A stretch of DNA of 64,000 nt, from contig JACNKQ010000044.1 in NCBI GenBank assembly GCA_014381945.1, forward strand, positions 1 through 64,000. The letters run 5' to 3'. Source of the DNA: Actinomycetota bacterium (lineage in GTDB: Bacteria; Actinomycetota; Acidimicrobiia; Acidimicrobiales; MedAcidi-G1). The notes under the pieces were generated by a model that saw only the letters and a program-made list of their open reading frames with translations, searched no databases and was not told the DNA's origin. Position numbers and translations under genes: made by a program. Below, piece by piece: positions 54,104-63,469 of the stretch. How positions within the stretch are numbered: the stretch's first letter is position 1; every line of letters starts with the position of its first letter.

Positions 54104-54441
54104 GCGTCGGATGGGCCGCCCTTGTCGTGGCCGTGGCATGCCTCGGGCTCCTGCTCGTGGCCGTCGTGCGAATGGCCCGCATGCTCAGGGACCTGCATGC
54201 CGCCGTCGATGCCCTCCGCCGGGAGGCCGTCCCGTTGATAGCCGACATGCACAGGATGGTCGAACGAACGGCCGGCGACCTGGACCGCGTCGAAGACCTC
54301 CTCGACACCGCCGAGGGCCTGCGCGAGTCGGCTGGCAGGATCGGAGCCACCATCGAAGGAGCCGCAACCCTCACCTCGTCTCCGCTCGTGCGCCTGGTCG
54401 GGCTCCTCTCCGGGCTCCGACGGCGCAGGCCGGGATCCTGA
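54100..54441 (+). CDS. DUF948-like small membrane protein
   Basis: A protein of 113 residues. One membrane segment at the start (about 5-23, AALVVAVACLGLLLVAVVRM) is followed by a heptad-rich helix (LRDLHAAVDALRREAVPLIADMHRMV region), as in the DUF948 family, and a basic end. Function unknown. It overlaps rarA by four bases and precedes alaS, an arrangement also seen in other actinobacteria. Confidence 0.8.
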   Translation: MSVGWAALVVAVACLGLLLVAVVRMARMLRDLHAAVDALRREAVPLIADMHRMVERTAGDLDRVEDLLDTAEGLRESAGRIGATIEGAATLTSSPLVRLVGLLSGLRRRRPGS

Positions 54442-54465
54442 CCCGAGCCCGGAAGGGCCCACCGG

Positions 54466-54471
54466 TAGGCT
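54466..54471 (+). promoter_or_regulatory. Putative -10 box of alaS
   Basis: TAGGCT, 8 bases before the ATG at 54480. Confidence 0.5.
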
Positions 54472-54479
54472 GACCCGCC

Positions 54480-57053
54480 ATGTCCGATGAAACCGCCACA
54501 GCGCGCAGCGTCCGCCGGGCGTTCGTCGACTTCTTCGCCGGACACGGGCACCACCACGAGGCCTCGGCCAGCCTGATACCGCACGACCCGACGCTGCTGT
54601 TCACCGTGGCGGGGATGGTGCCGTTCAAGCCGTACTTCGTCGGCGAGCAGCAGGCACCGTGGGACCGGGCCGTCACCGTCCAGAAGTGCGTCCGCGCCGG
54701 CGGCAAGCACAACGACCTCGACGAGGTGGGCCGCACCAGCCGCCACCTCACCTTCTTCGAGATGATGGGCAACTTCAGCTTCGGCGACTACTTCAAGTCC
54801 GATGCCTGCGCCTTCGCCTGGGACTTCGTCACCACCCACCTCGGCCTCGACCCCGAACGCATCTGGATCACGGTCCACATCAGCGACGACGACGCCGAGG
54901 CCATCTGGCGCGACGAGGTAGGCGTGCCGGCCGAACGTATCCAGCGACTCGACGAGGACAACTACTGGCGCATGGCCGACACCGGCCCCTGCGGCCCCTG
55001 CTCCGAGATCTTCTGGGACAAGGGGCCCGAGTTCGGCGCCGACGGCGGACCCGAACACGGCGACCCCGAGCGCTTCATCGAGATCTGGAACCTCGTATTC
55101 ATGCAGTTCGAGCAGCACGCCGACGGCTCGATGACGCCGCTGCCCAAGCCCTCCATCGACACCGGCGCCGGCCTCGAACGGATCCTCTCTGTACTGCAGG
55201 GCGTCGACTCCGTCTGGGAGACCGACGAGTTCGTCCGACTGCTCGAAACCATCGGCAGGCTCAGCGGGGTCGCCCCCGGCTCGGACCAGCGCTCCGACGT
55301 CTCGCAGCGCATCCTCGCCGACCACATCCGTTCCTCGGCCTTCCTCATCGGCGACGGCGTGTTTCCCAGCAACGAGGACCGCGGCTACGTGCTGCGCCGC
55401 ATCATCCGACGTGCAGTCCGCCACGCCTGGCTGCTCGGCGTCGAGGACCGGATCATGCCGGAACTGCTCGACTCCCTCGTCGGGATCATGGGCGACGACT
55501 ACCCCGAACTGGTCCGCAACCACGACTTCGTACGCGGCGTGCTCGACCGTGAGGAGAAACGGTTCCGTGAAACCCTCCGATCGGGCATGGCCATCCTCGA
55601 CGCCGCCCTCGCCGACGTTGCCGAAGATGCCGTCCTCGCCGGCGACGTGGCCTTCAAGCTCCACGACACCTACGGCTTCCCCCTGGAGCTGACCGAGGAG
55701 ATCACCGCCGAACGGGAGGTGCGAATCGACCTCGACGGCTTCAATGCGGCCATGGCCGAGCAGAAGGACCGCGCCAAGGCCGCACGAAGGAACGCCGGGG
55801 CCGGGGACGGGGACGGCGACCTACGCCACGTCCTCGGGGCCCACGGAGCCACGGAGTTCGTCGGACGCGATGTCGACGAGTGCGACGCCGAGGTGCTCTC
55901 CATCGCCGACGGGGTCCTGATCCTGGACCGCACGCCGTTCTACGCAGAATCCGGAGGGCAGGTCGGCGACACCGGAACGGTCGGGTCGTCGACGGGCACG
56001 CTGCGGGTCCTCGACACGACCCTCGCCCTCGACGGCCTCCACTGCCACCACGTCGACGAGGTCGAAGGCGCCGTCGAGGTCGGCCAGACCGTGCGGGCGA
56101 CCATCGACGCCGACCGTCGGGCCGCCATCCGGCGCAACCACACCGGCACCCACATCCTCCACTGGGCACTCCGGCGGGTGCTGGGCGACCACGTCAGGCA
56201 GCAGGGCTCGTCGGTCGGTCCCGAACGGCTGCGCTTCGACTTCAGCCACTACGAGGGACTGACCGGTGGGCAGGTCGCCGAGATCGAGGACCTGGTCAAC
56301 GCCGAGGTCCTCGGCAACGCGGCCTGCACCCACTTCGAGGCCACCAGGGACGAGGCAGAGGCGCTGGGCGCAATCGCCTTCTTCGGCGACAAGTACGGCG
56401 ACACGGTCCGGGTCCTGCAGGCGGGCCCGAACTCGATCGAACTCTGCGGCGGCACGCACGTCAACGCCCTCGGCGACATCGGACTCCTCAAGATCGTCAG
56501 CGAGGGCTCGATCGGCTCGAACATCCGTCGGCTCGAAGCCGTCACGGGCGCCGCATCCATCGACCGGCTGCGCAGCGCCGAAGGCACCCTCGTCGAGGCA
56601 GCCGACCTGGTCGGCGTCCCCGTCGACGACGTACTCGACGGAATCCGGAAGCGGGTCGCCGAGGCCGGGGAACTCCGCAGCGAGGTCGACGCCCTGCGAC
56701 GCCAGTCGGCACTCGGTCGGGTCGACGAACTCGTCGAAGGTGCCGAAGACGGCCTCGTCATCCGTCGCATCGACGACATCGACCGGGACGGGCTCCGGGA
56801 CCTCGCCATCGCCATACGCGACCGGGACGGCATCCGCGCCGTTGTCCTGGCGACCGCCCCGGAGGGCGGGGGAGCGGCCCTCGTCTCGACCGTCTCACCG
56901 GACAGCGGGTTCGACGCCGGCGCCCTCGTAGCCGAGGCGGCAAAGACCATCGGCGGCGGCGGCCGCCCGAACCCCAGCCTCACGATCATCGGCGGTCGGG
57001 CGCCCGAGCACCTCGACGAGGCGCTCGAGCAGGCCCGCGCCGCCGCCGGCTGA
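54480..57053 (+). CDS. alaS: Alanyl-tRNA synthetase
   Basis: Charges tRNA-Ala and edits mischarged Ser/Gly. The 857-residue protein has the class II core (FVDFFAGHGHHHEASASLIP, VQKCVRAGGKHNDLDEVGRT, FEMMGNFSFGDYFK), the editing domain zinc site HTGTHILHWALRRVLG with CGGTHV, and a C-terminal coiled/DHHA1 region ending GGGGRPNPSLTIIGG. Length is normal. The transcript is probably leaderless. Confidence 0.98.
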   Translation: MSDETATARSVRRAFVDFFAGHGHHHEASASLIPHDPTLLFTVAGMVPFKPYFVGEQQAPWDRAVTVQKCVRAGGKHNDLDEVGRTSRHLTFFEMMGNFSFGDYFKSDACAFAWDFVTTHLGLDPERIWITVHISDDDAEAIWRDEVGVPAERIQRLDEDNYWRMADTGPCGPCSEIFWDKGPEFGADGGPEHGDPERFIEIWNLVFMQFEQHADGSMTPLPKPSIDTGAGLERILSVLQGVDSVWETDEFVRLLETIGRLSGVAPGSDQRSDVSQRILADHIRSSAFLIGDGVFPSNEDRGYVLRRIIRRAVRHAWLLGVEDRIMPELLDSLVGIMGDDYPELVRNHDFVRGVLDREEKRFRETLRSGMAILDAALADVAEDAVLAGDVAFKLHDTYGFPLELTEEITAEREVRIDLDGFNAAMAEQKDRAKAARRNAGAGDGDGDLRHVLGAHGATEFVGRDVDECDAEVLSIADGVLILDRTPFYAESGGQVGDTGTVGSSTGTLRVLDTTLALDGLHCHHVDEVEGAVEVGQTVRATIDADRRAAIRRNHTGTHILHWALRRVLGDHVRQQGSSVGPERLRFDFSHYEGLTGGQVAEIEDLVNAEVLGNAACTHFEATRDEAEALGAIAFFGDKYGDTVRVLQAGPNSIELCGGTHVNALGDIGLLKIVSEGSIGSNIRRLEAVTGAASIDRLRSAEGTLVEAADLVGVPVDDVLDGIRKRVAEAGELRSEVDALRRQSALGRVDELVEGAEDGLVIRRIDDIDRDGLRDLAIAIRDRDGIRAVVLATAPEGGGAALVSTVSPDSGFDAGALVAEAAKTIGGGGRPNPSLTIIGGRAPEHLDEALEQARAAAG

Positions 57054-57063
57054 GTCGAACGGC

Positions 57064-57492
57064 GTGCGTGCCCTGGGCCTCGACCTCGGCTCGAAGCGGA
57101 TCGGCATCGCTGTCAGCGACCCGGACGGCCGGCTGGCCACACCGGCCGATGTCCTACACCGCACCGGCGACCGGGCACGCGACCACCGGGCAGTCGCCGA
57201 CCTCGTGGCCGAATGGGAGGCCGATGTCGTCGTCGTGGGCGTCCCGTACTCGCTCGACGGTGGCACCGGGCCGGCGGCAGAGGCCATGCTCGCCGAATCC
57301 CGCCAACTGGCCCGACTCCTCGAAGTGCCGGTCGAGACCCACGACGAGCGCCTGACCACCGTGAGCGCCGAACGTCGACTCAGGGAGGCGGGCCTCGACA
57401 CAAGGGCGCAGCGCAAGGTGGTCGACCAGATGGCCGCAGCCGTCCTGCTCCAGGCCTGGCTCGATGGTCGCCGCCGGGAGGTGACCACGTGA
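57064..57492 (+). CDS. yqgF: Putative pre-16S rRNA nuclease / Holliday junction resolvase-like YqgF
   Basis: A 142-residue RNase H-fold protein: ALGLDLGSKRIGIAVSDPDG, VVVGVPYSLDGGTGPAA, ETHDERLTTVSAERRLREAG and DQMAAAVLLQAWLD. In E. coli it trims the 5' end of 16S rRNA. The GTG start lies 10 bases after alaS; the stop overlaps mltG (GTGA). The alaS-yqgF-mltG-aroE order is common in actinobacteria. Confidence 0.96.
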   Translation: MRALGLDLGSKRIGIAVSDPDGRLATPADVLHRTGDRARDHRAVADLVAEWEADVVVVGVPYSLDGGTGPAAEAMLAESRQLARLLEVPVETHDERLTTVSAERRLREAGLDTRAQRKVVDQMAAAVLLQAWLDGRRREVTT

Positions 57493-58898
57493 GCGACGAG
57501 ATACCCACCGAAGAAGGCAACGACGCACCGGAGGTCCTCTCCTCGGCTGACCTGTCGCCACAGGGGCGATCCTCGGCGACGATCGGCGCCCGGGTCGCCG
57601 GCGCCCCGCCGACGGCTCCCGTCCCGCCGGGCGAACACCCCACGGTGCCGGGCGGCGTGCCGGCGGTGCCCACCGAGGAAGCCGTCGGCGAAGCCATGGT
57701 GTGGGGCCCGACGGTGTTCGACGAATCCGACGAGGGAACCGTGTTCGGGCCCGGCGAGGAGGCCCGGTCCGATGTCCGCTGGGTCCGCCACCGTCCGTCC
57801 TGGGGGCCGCTGCCCCGCTGGGGGCTCGTGGTGTTCGCCATCTTCATGACCTTCGTGGTGGGATACCGGCTTGTGACCGACTGGGCGGACGACCAGATGC
57901 GGCCCGAGCGCCTCTTCGGCGACGACGTCCGGTTCGTGATCGAGGAGGGATGGTCGACCAACGACGTCGCCGTGGCGCTCGGCACCGTCGACATCGTCGA
58001 CAACCCCGCCATGTTCCGCCAGTGGATGCGCTGCCCGTCGGCGCTGCGCTGGCTCATCGAATGCCCGGTGGACGTCGAGTACTCGTTCAAGGCGGGCGAA
58101 TACGTGCTCCGCGAGCACCTGACATTCCAAGATGTGGTCGACCGCATCAACGAGGGCCCGCTCCCCGAGGAGGTAATCACGGTGATGGTGCCCGAGGGCC
58201 TGACCCTCGCACAGACCATCACCCGGCTCGTCGAACAGATGCCCGCCTTCGCAGAGGACGAACTGCGGGCCGCCCTCATCAGCGAACGCCTCGTCTGGGA
58301 GCACTACCCCCGGGACCTGCCCTACCTGTTGGTCGAGGGCCTGCTCTTCCCCGACACCTACCAGCTGGCCGAGGAATCCCTTGGCGACGAACTCGACCTC
58401 GTCACCAGGATGCACCGACAGTTCCTCGCCGTGGTCACCGACCTGGGAATCGAGACGCGTGCCGCCGACCTCGGCCTGACGCCCTACGAGGCGGTGATCG
58501 TCGCCTCGCTCATCGAGGAGGAGGCCCGCATCGACGACGACCGGGGGCGCATCAGCCGGGTCATACACAACCGGATCGAGAAGGGCTGGACCCTCGGCAT
58601 CGATGCAAGCACCCGCTACGCCGTCGGCAAGACCGCCGGAGAGCCGCTCACCAGGGAAGACCTGGCATACGAGTCGCTGTGGAACACGCGGGTGTCGCCG
58701 GGCCTGCCCCCGACGCCAATCGCCGCTCCGGGACGGAAATCGCTCGAGGCGGCCCTCAACCCGACCGACGGCCCCTGGATGTACTACGTCCGCACCGACG
58801 AGGGCGGCGTGGCCGGTGCACACACGTTCGCTGTGACGGCTGAGGAATTCGAGCACGCACGACAGGTCTGCGTAGAGAAGAATCTGGGTTGTGGGTGA
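57489..58898 (+). CDS. mltG: Endolytic murein transglycosylase MltG (YceG-like)
   Basis: Cuts nascent peptidoglycan strands at the outer face of the membrane. The 469-residue protein has a long Pro/Gly-rich cytoplasmic part (about 1-110), one membrane segment (about 113-130), a LysM-like domain and the YceG catalytic domain: VEGLLFPDTYQLAEES, YEAVIVASLIEEEARIDDD with the catalytic Glu, GIDASTRYAVGK, YESLWNTRVSPGLPPTPIA and MYYVRTDEGG. It overlaps yqgF by four bases. Confidence 0.96.
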   Translation: MSDEIPTEEGNDAPEVLSSADLSPQGRSSATIGARVAGAPPTAPVPPGEHPTVPGGVPAVPTEEAVGEAMVWGPTVFDESDEGTVFGPGEEARSDVRWVRHRPSWGPLPRWGLVVFAIFMTFVVGYRLVTDWADDQMRPERLFGDDVRFVIEEGWSTNDVAVALGTVDIVDNPAMFRQWMRCPSALRWLIECPVDVEYSFKAGEYVLREHLTFQDVVDRINEGPLPEEVITVMVPEGLTLAQTITRLVEQMPAFAEDELRAALISERLVWEHYPRDLPYLLVEGLLFPDTYQLAEESLGDELDLVTRMHRQFLAVVTDLGIETRAADLGLTPYEAVIVASLIEEEARIDDDRGRISRVIHNRIEKGWTLGIDASTRYAVGKTAGEPLTREDLAYESLWNTRVSPGLPPTPIAAPGRKSLEAALNPTDGPWMYYVRTDEGGVAGAHTFAVTAEEFEHARQVCVEKNLGCG

Positions 58899-58905
58899 AC
58901 AGGAC

Positions 58906-59793
58906 ATGACGTCGACCTCACCGGAAGACCTTCGGCCGCCGATCAGCGGAAGCACGCGCCTGGCAGCGGTCGTCGGATCGCCGGTCCGCCACTCCCTCTC
59001 ACCGACCCTGCTCAACGCCGCCTTCGGCGCAACCGGACTGGACTGGACGTTCACGGCGTTCGAGGTGGCCGAGGGCGACCTCCCCCGGGCGCTGGACGGC
59101 ATGCGGGCGCTGGGCATCGTCGGCCTGTCCGTGACGATGCCGCACAAGGCGGTGGCAGCAGGGCTGGCCGACGACCTGACGGAAGCTGCGGCCCGCCTCG
59201 GAGCAGTCAACTGCCTCGTTCCCGTCGACGGCCGCCTGACCGGCCACAACACCGACGGCGGCGGCTTCCTCGACGGGCTGGCCCACGATGCCGGGATCTC
59301 CGTCGAGGGCAGGACCGTGGTCGTCATCGGCGCCGGAGGAGCGGCCAGGGCCGTGGTCGAGGCATGTGGTGCCGCAGGAGCCGTCGACATCGCCGTGGTC
59401 AACCGGACCTCCGACCGGGCCGGATCGGCGGCCGAACTGGCCGGAGCCGTCGGTCGCGTGGTCGTGCCGGACAGGGCGGCAACTGCCATCGCCGAGGCCG
59501 ACCTGGTGGTCAACGCCACGCCTGTCGGCATGTCGGGCGGGCCGGATGGCGACATGCCGGTAGACCCGCAGGACCTCAGGGTCGGACAGGTCGCCATCGA
59601 CCTGATCTACCACCCGCTCGAGACACCCTGGTTGGTGGCCCTGCGCCGACAGGGGATCGAGGCCCACGGGGGCCTCTCGATGCTGCTCTTCCAGGCCGCC
59701 CGTGCCTTTTCGCTCTGGACAGGAGTCGAAGCGCCGGTGGCGGCCATGGAAACGGCCGTCCGTGCGGCGCTCGCCGCACGCCCGGTCGCCTGA
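58906..59793 (+). CDS. aroE: Shikimate dehydrogenase
   Basis: NADP-dependent reduction of dehydroshikimate in the shikimate pathway. The 295-residue protein has VVGSPVRHSLSPTLLNAAF, SVTMPHKAVA with the catalytic Lys, GHNTDGGGFLDGL, the nucleotide loop IGAGGAARAV, VNRTSDRAG and the final HGGLSMLLFQAARAF. The ATG at 58906 was preferred; an in-frame GTG at 58891 would overlap mltG by eight bases. Confidence 0.96.
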   Translation: MTSTSPEDLRPPISGSTRLAAVVGSPVRHSLSPTLLNAAFGATGLDWTFTAFEVAEGDLPRALDGMRALGIVGLSVTMPHKAVAAGLADDLTEAAARLGAVNCLVPVDGRLTGHNTDGGGFLDGLAHDAGISVEGRTVVVIGAGGAARAVVEACGAAGAVDIAVVNRTSDRAGSAAELAGAVGRVVVPDRAATAIAEADLVVNATPVGMSGGPDGDMPVDPQDLRVGQVAIDLIYHPLETPWLVALRRQGIEAHGGLSMLLFQAARAFSLWTGVEAPVAAMETAVRAALAARPVA

Positions 59794-59808
59794 CGCGACA
59801 CAGGCTCC

Positions 59809-60273
59809 GTGGCCGCCGCCGCCGCCCTGGCCTGGCTGCTCGCCGGCTCGATCCTCCTCGCCCGCATCGACCTCCGCGAGCAGCGCCTGCCGACCCGGTG
59901 GATCTGGACCCTCGCCGTCGGACTGGTCGTGATCCACGGAATCGACGTGCTCGTCGGTGGCGACGGTGGACGCCTCGGCTGGGCGCTGGTGGGCGGACTG
60001 GTATTCGGCGGCCTGCTGCTCGGTCTGCACCTGGCCTCACCCCGGTCCCTCGGTGGCGGCGACGTGCGCCTGGCGGTACCGCTTGGCATCCAGGTCGGAT
60101 GGGCGACCGGCGGCGAAGTCGCCACGGGGATCGCCGCCGTCACGGCCCTGGCGGCGCTGCTGACCGTCGCCGGAGGCCTGATCGTCCGTCGGGGGCGACT
60201 CGGAACGGGGCCTCTGCCGTTCGGTCCGGGCCTCCTGACGGCGACGCTGCTCGTCACGGTCTGGAATCCGTGA
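59809..60273 (+). CDS. Prepilin peptidase (A24 family)
   Basis: A 154-residue membrane protein with about five hydrophobic segments and the two aspartates of type IV prepilin peptidases: D in ARIDLREQRLPTRW and D in SLGGGDVRLAV (GxGD-like). It lacks the N-terminal methylase domain, as usual in small actinobacterial versions. It would cleave the leaders of pilin-like proteins. It lies between aroE and aroK, with a GTG start 15 bases after aroE. Confidence 0.88.
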   Translation: MAAAAALAWLLAGSILLARIDLREQRLPTRWIWTLAVGLVVIHGIDVLVGGDGGRLGWALVGGLVFGGLLLGLHLASPRSLGGGDVRLAVPLGIQVGWATGGEVATGIAAVTALAALLTVAGGLIVRRGRLGTGPLPFGPGLLTATLLVTVWNP

Positions 60274-60329
60274 GCCGATCTCGGCACCGGTACCGCCGCT
60301 ATTCACCCGGCCGGGAGTGGCCCCGTCGC

Positions 60330-60335
60330 TAGCCT
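60330..60335 (+). promoter_or_regulatory. Putative -10 box of aroK-aroB
   Basis: TAGCCT, 6 bases before the ATG at 60342. Confidence 0.5.
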
Positions 60336-60341
60336 GCACCC

Positions 60342-60893
60342 ATGGCCACCCGGAATCGACCCCACCTTGCGCTCGTCGGGGGCATGGGCACCGGCAAGAC
60401 CTCCGTGGGCGCCATCGTGGCAGCGCAGGCCCGCCGCCGCCACATAGACCTCGACCGCTGGGTGCAGGCCGACACCGGACGCAGCATCGGCGTGCTGTTC
60501 GCCGAACTCGGGGAGGAGGGCTTCCGCGACGCCGAGCAGTCCAGCCTCGAACGGGCCCTCGAACTGCTCGAACCGATCGTCCTGTCCACCGGTGGCGGCG
60601 TGCTCGGCCGACCGGCCAACCGGGACGCCCTGTGCGCCCGCTCGCATGTGGTCTGGCTGCGGGCCACCCCGGAGACAGCCGCCGAAAGGGTCGGTGACGG
60701 ACACGGCCGGCCGCTCCTGTCGGACGACCCCACCGGATTGCCGGTCGACGTCCTGCGCCGCCTCGCCGAGGAGCGGGCGCCCCTCTACGAGGCGGCGGCT
60801 GACCTGGCCATCGACACCGACCACCGGTCCGCCGACGAGGTCGCCGACGAGGTCGGTGCCTTCCTCGAAGGCCGACAGGGGGCCCCGGCATGA
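60342..60893 (+). CDS. aroK: Shikimate kinase
   Basis: Phosphorylates shikimate with ATP. The 183-residue P-loop protein has LVGGMGTGKTSVGAIVA, DLDRWVQADTGRSI, FAELGEEGFRDAEQ, STGGGVLGRPANR and the lid arginine in GRPLLS. The ATG is fixed by TAGCCT 6 bases upstream. It overlaps aroB (ATGA). Confidence 0.96.
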   Translation: MATRNRPHLALVGGMGTGKTSVGAIVAAQARRRHIDLDRWVQADTGRSIGVLFAELGEEGFRDAEQSSLERALELLEPIVLSTGGGVLGRPANRDALCARSHVVWLRATPETAAERVGDGHGRPLLSDDPTGLPVDVLRRLAEERAPLYEAAADLAIDTDHRSADEVADEVGAFLEGRQGAPA

Positions 60894-61894
60894 TCCGCGT
60901 CGATGTAAACCTGCCCGGAAACCGGTCCTATCCGGTCCTCGTGGGTCCCGAAGCATCAGCGCACCTCGCTGAGGTCCTGCCCGGCCCGGCCCGCCGTGCG
61001 GCGATCGTGACCCAGTCGAACATCGGACACTCCGTGGAATCAGGACTGGACCAGGAGGTCTTCGCCATCGACGACGGCGAGGCAGCCAAGTCGATGGCGA
61101 CCGTCGAAGACCTCTGCCGCTCCTTCGCCAGGTGGGGGCTCACCCGAGGCGACGTCGTCGTCGGCGTGGGCGGCGGGGTGGTCACCGATGTGGCCGGATT
61201 CGCTGCGGCCACGTACCACCGGGGTGTCGCCGTCGTGCACGTGGCCACCTCGCTGCTGGCACAGATCGATGCCGCCATCGGAGGCAAGACCGGCGTCAAC
61301 CTGCCCGAGGGCAAAAACCTGGTGGGGGCCTTCTGGCAGCCCTCGGCGGTGCTGTGCGACACGACGGCGCTCGAGACCCTGCCCGAGGCCGAGATGCGCT
61401 GCGGGCTCGGCGAAATGGCCAAGTACCACTTCCTCGGTGGTAGTGCCCTCGATGCGCTCGACCTCGTCGACCAGATCGCCCTCTGCGTCGGAATCAAGGC
61501 ACGGGTGGTGGCCGAAGACGAGCGCGAGGCCGGTCGTCGGGCCGTCCTCAACTACGGGCACACGCTCGGACACGCCCTCGAGGCGACCGGCGGCTACGGC
61601 CTGAGACACGGTGAGGCGGTGGCCATCGGGTTGGTCTACGCCGCAGAGCTGGGGCGGGCCCTGGGCCGCATCGACGACGAGCGCGTGGCCGAACATCGCA
61701 GGATCGTCGAGGGATACGGATTGCCCACCGGCATCCCCGACGACGCCGACGGCGCAGAGCTGCTGGCCGCCATGGGCCGGGACAAAAAGGCCGTCGGAGG
61801 CCTCACGTTCGTGCTCGACGGCCCCGCCGGCGTCGAGGTGGTCGCCGGCGTGGAAGGGTCTCTGGTCGAGCAGGTACTCGACCGGGTCCGCTGA
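60890..61894 (+). CDS. aroB: 3-dehydroquinate synthase
   Basis: Second step of the shikimate pathway, NAD- and metal-dependent. The 334-residue protein has GVGGGVVTDVAGFAAATYHRG, PTSLLAQIDAAIGGKTGVNL-like VATSLLAQIDAAIGGKTGVN, GLGEMAKYHFL, RAVLNYGHTLGHALE and RHGEAVAIGLV. The start overlaps the aroK stop by four bases. Confidence 0.97.
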   Translation: MIRVDVNLPGNRSYPVLVGPEASAHLAEVLPGPARRAAIVTQSNIGHSVESGLDQEVFAIDDGEAAKSMATVEDLCRSFARWGLTRGDVVVGVGGGVVTDVAGFAAATYHRGVAVVHVATSLLAQIDAAIGGKTGVNLPEGKNLVGAFWQPSAVLCDTTALETLPEAEMRCGLGEMAKYHFLGGSALDALDLVDQIALCVGIKARVVAEDEREAGRRAVLNYGHTLGHALEATGGYGLRHGEAVAIGLVYAAELGRALGRIDDERVAEHRRIVEGYGLPTGIPDDADGAELLAAMGRDKKAVGGLTFVLDGPAGVEVVAGVEGSLVEQVLDRVR

Positions 61895-61922
61895 ACATCA
61901 CCAACCCAGAAACGGAGCCAAC

Positions 61923-62366
61923 ATGATGAACCAGACCCTGCTGGTCCTTTCCGGTCCCAACCTGAACCTGCTGGGAGAGCGCCAGCCCGAGGTCTACGGC
62001 GACGAAACCCTGGCCGACCTCGTGGCCGTGGCCGAGGTCACGGCGGCTGAACACGGGCTCGTCGTCGAGCACCTGCAGTCGAACCACGAGGGCGAACTGG
62101 TCGAGGCGATCCACTCGGCCCGGGGCCGGTGCGCCGCCATCGTGGTCAACCCCGGAGCGTTCACGCACTACGCCTGGGCCATCCACGACGCCCTGGCGGC
62201 CTTCGACGGACCTGTGGTCGAGGTCCACCTGTCGAACCCGGCGGCCCGGGAACCATGGCGACACACTTCGGTAGTGGCACCGGTTGCATCCGGTTCGATT
62301 GCAGGATTCGGTTCCGACGGCTACCGGTTGGCCGTGCAGGCCGTGGCCACATTGCTGGGCCGGTGA
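61923..62366 (+). CDS. aroQ: Type II 3-dehydroquinate dehydratase
   Basis: Third step of the shikimate pathway. The 147-residue protein has VLSGPNLNLLGERQPEVYG with the catalytic Tyr, EHLQSNHEGELVEAIH, VVNPGAFTHYAWAIHDAL, VEVHLSNPAAREPWRHTSV and GFGSDGYRLAVQA. GGAG lies shortly before the ATG at 61923; ATG 61926 is next to it. It overlaps the peptidase gene (GTGA). Confidence 0.97.
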   Translation: MMNQTLLVLSGPNLNLLGERQPEVYGDETLADLVAVAEVTAAEHGLVVEHLQSNHEGELVEAIHSARGRCAAIVVNPGAFTHYAWAIHDALAAFDGPVVEVHLSNPAAREPWRHTSVVAPVASGSIAGFGSDGYRLAVQAVATLLGR

Positions 62367-63451
62367 CCGGCGGGCTTCCACCGCCGGAGGTGGACGGGCG
62401 GCTCGACCGCCTCCGGGCCGGCTTCGAAGTCGCCGGAGTCGACGCACTCGTGGTCACGAACCCCACCAACATCAGGTACCTCACCGGCTTCACGGGCTCG
62501 GCGGGCGAGTTGCTGGTGGGTGCCGACGCAGCGCTGCTGGTCACCGACGGCCGCTACGCCGAGCAGGCGCCGACGCAGGTCGCCGAGTCGGGCACCGAGG
62601 TCGCAATCGCAGGCACCGACCGCCGCACGCTCGTCCTCGAGCGCCTCCACGGCTGCGACCGGGTGGGCCTCGAAGCCGGCTCGGTGACCTGGTCCGAACA
62701 ACGCCGCCTCGCCGACTGGTTCGACGATGCCGACCTGGTGCCCACCGACGGGCTGGTGGAGGAACTCCGACAGGTCAAGGATGCAGGAGAGGTCGCCCGG
62801 ATCGAGGCGGCGGCAGGCATCGCCGACGCCGCCCTCGTCGACGCCGTCGAACTGCTCGTCTGCGGGGTCACCGAACGCGACGTGGCAGCCGCCATCGACC
62901 ACGGCATGCGCACCCGGGGCGCCGACGACCGAGCCTTCGCGACGATCGTCGCCGCCGGCCCCAACAGCGCCCTTCCGCATGCCCGACCCACCGACCGGAT
63001 CCTTCTGGAGGGCGACCTCGTCGTCTGCGACTTCGGCGCCGTCATCGACGGCTACCGCTCCGACATGACCCGTTCGTTCCGGGTGGGCGGCAGGGCCGGC
63101 GGACACGAGGACGAAATACGCGATGCCGTCCGAGCCGCACAGGCGGCAGGGCTCGCCCGTGTGGCCGACGGCGTGGCGCTGGCCGAGGTCGACGCCGCAT
63201 GCCGGGGCGTCCTCGCCGATGCCGACCTGGCTGACGCGTTCCTCCACGGCACGGGACACGGGGTGGGCCTCGACATCCACGAGGCCCCGACCCTGTCGGC
63301 TTCGGCCACTGGTACCCTGCGCTCCGGCCACGTAGTCACCGTCGAGCCGGGCGCCTACCTCGCCGGGATGGGTGGCGTCCGCTGGGAGGACACCGTGCTC
63401 GTGACCGACGACGGCCACCGGGCGCTCACCCGTGCACCCAGGGCCGACTGA
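62363..63451 (+). CDS. M24-family Xaa-Pro aminopeptidase
   Basis: Removes N-terminal residues before proline. The 362-residue protein has a creatinase-like N-terminal domain (NPTNIRYLTGFTGSAGELLV) and a pita-bread domain with the metal ligands: Asp in VVCDFGAVIDGYRSDMTRSF (two), His in HGTGHGVGLDIHEAPTL, Glu in TVEPGAYL and Glu in VRWEDTVLV. The GTG start overlaps aroQ. The aroQ-peptidase-efp order is common. Confidence 0.94.
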   Translation: MTGGLPPPEVDGRLDRLRAGFEVAGVDALVVTNPTNIRYLTGFTGSAGELLVGADAALLVTDGRYAEQAPTQVAESGTEVAIAGTDRRTLVLERLHGCDRVGLEAGSVTWSEQRRLADWFDDADLVPTDGLVEELRQVKDAGEVARIEAAAGIADAALVDAVELLVCGVTERDVAAAIDHGMRTRGADDRAFATIVAAGPNSALPHARPTDRILLEGDLVVCDFGAVIDGYRSDMTRSFRVGGRAGGHEDEIRDAVRAAQAAGLARVADGVALAEVDAACRGVLADADLADAFLHGTGHGVGLDIHEAPTLSASATGTLRSGHVVTVEPGAYLAGMGGVRWEDTVLVTDDGHRALTRAPRAD

Positions 63452-63469
63452 TCGTCCACGGAGGACCAG

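Noticed and set aside
56895-59597. 900-codon open frame on the minus strand
   Set aside because: Antisense to alaS, yqgF, mltG and aroE, all of which have clear family motifs; it is a GC-driven shadow.
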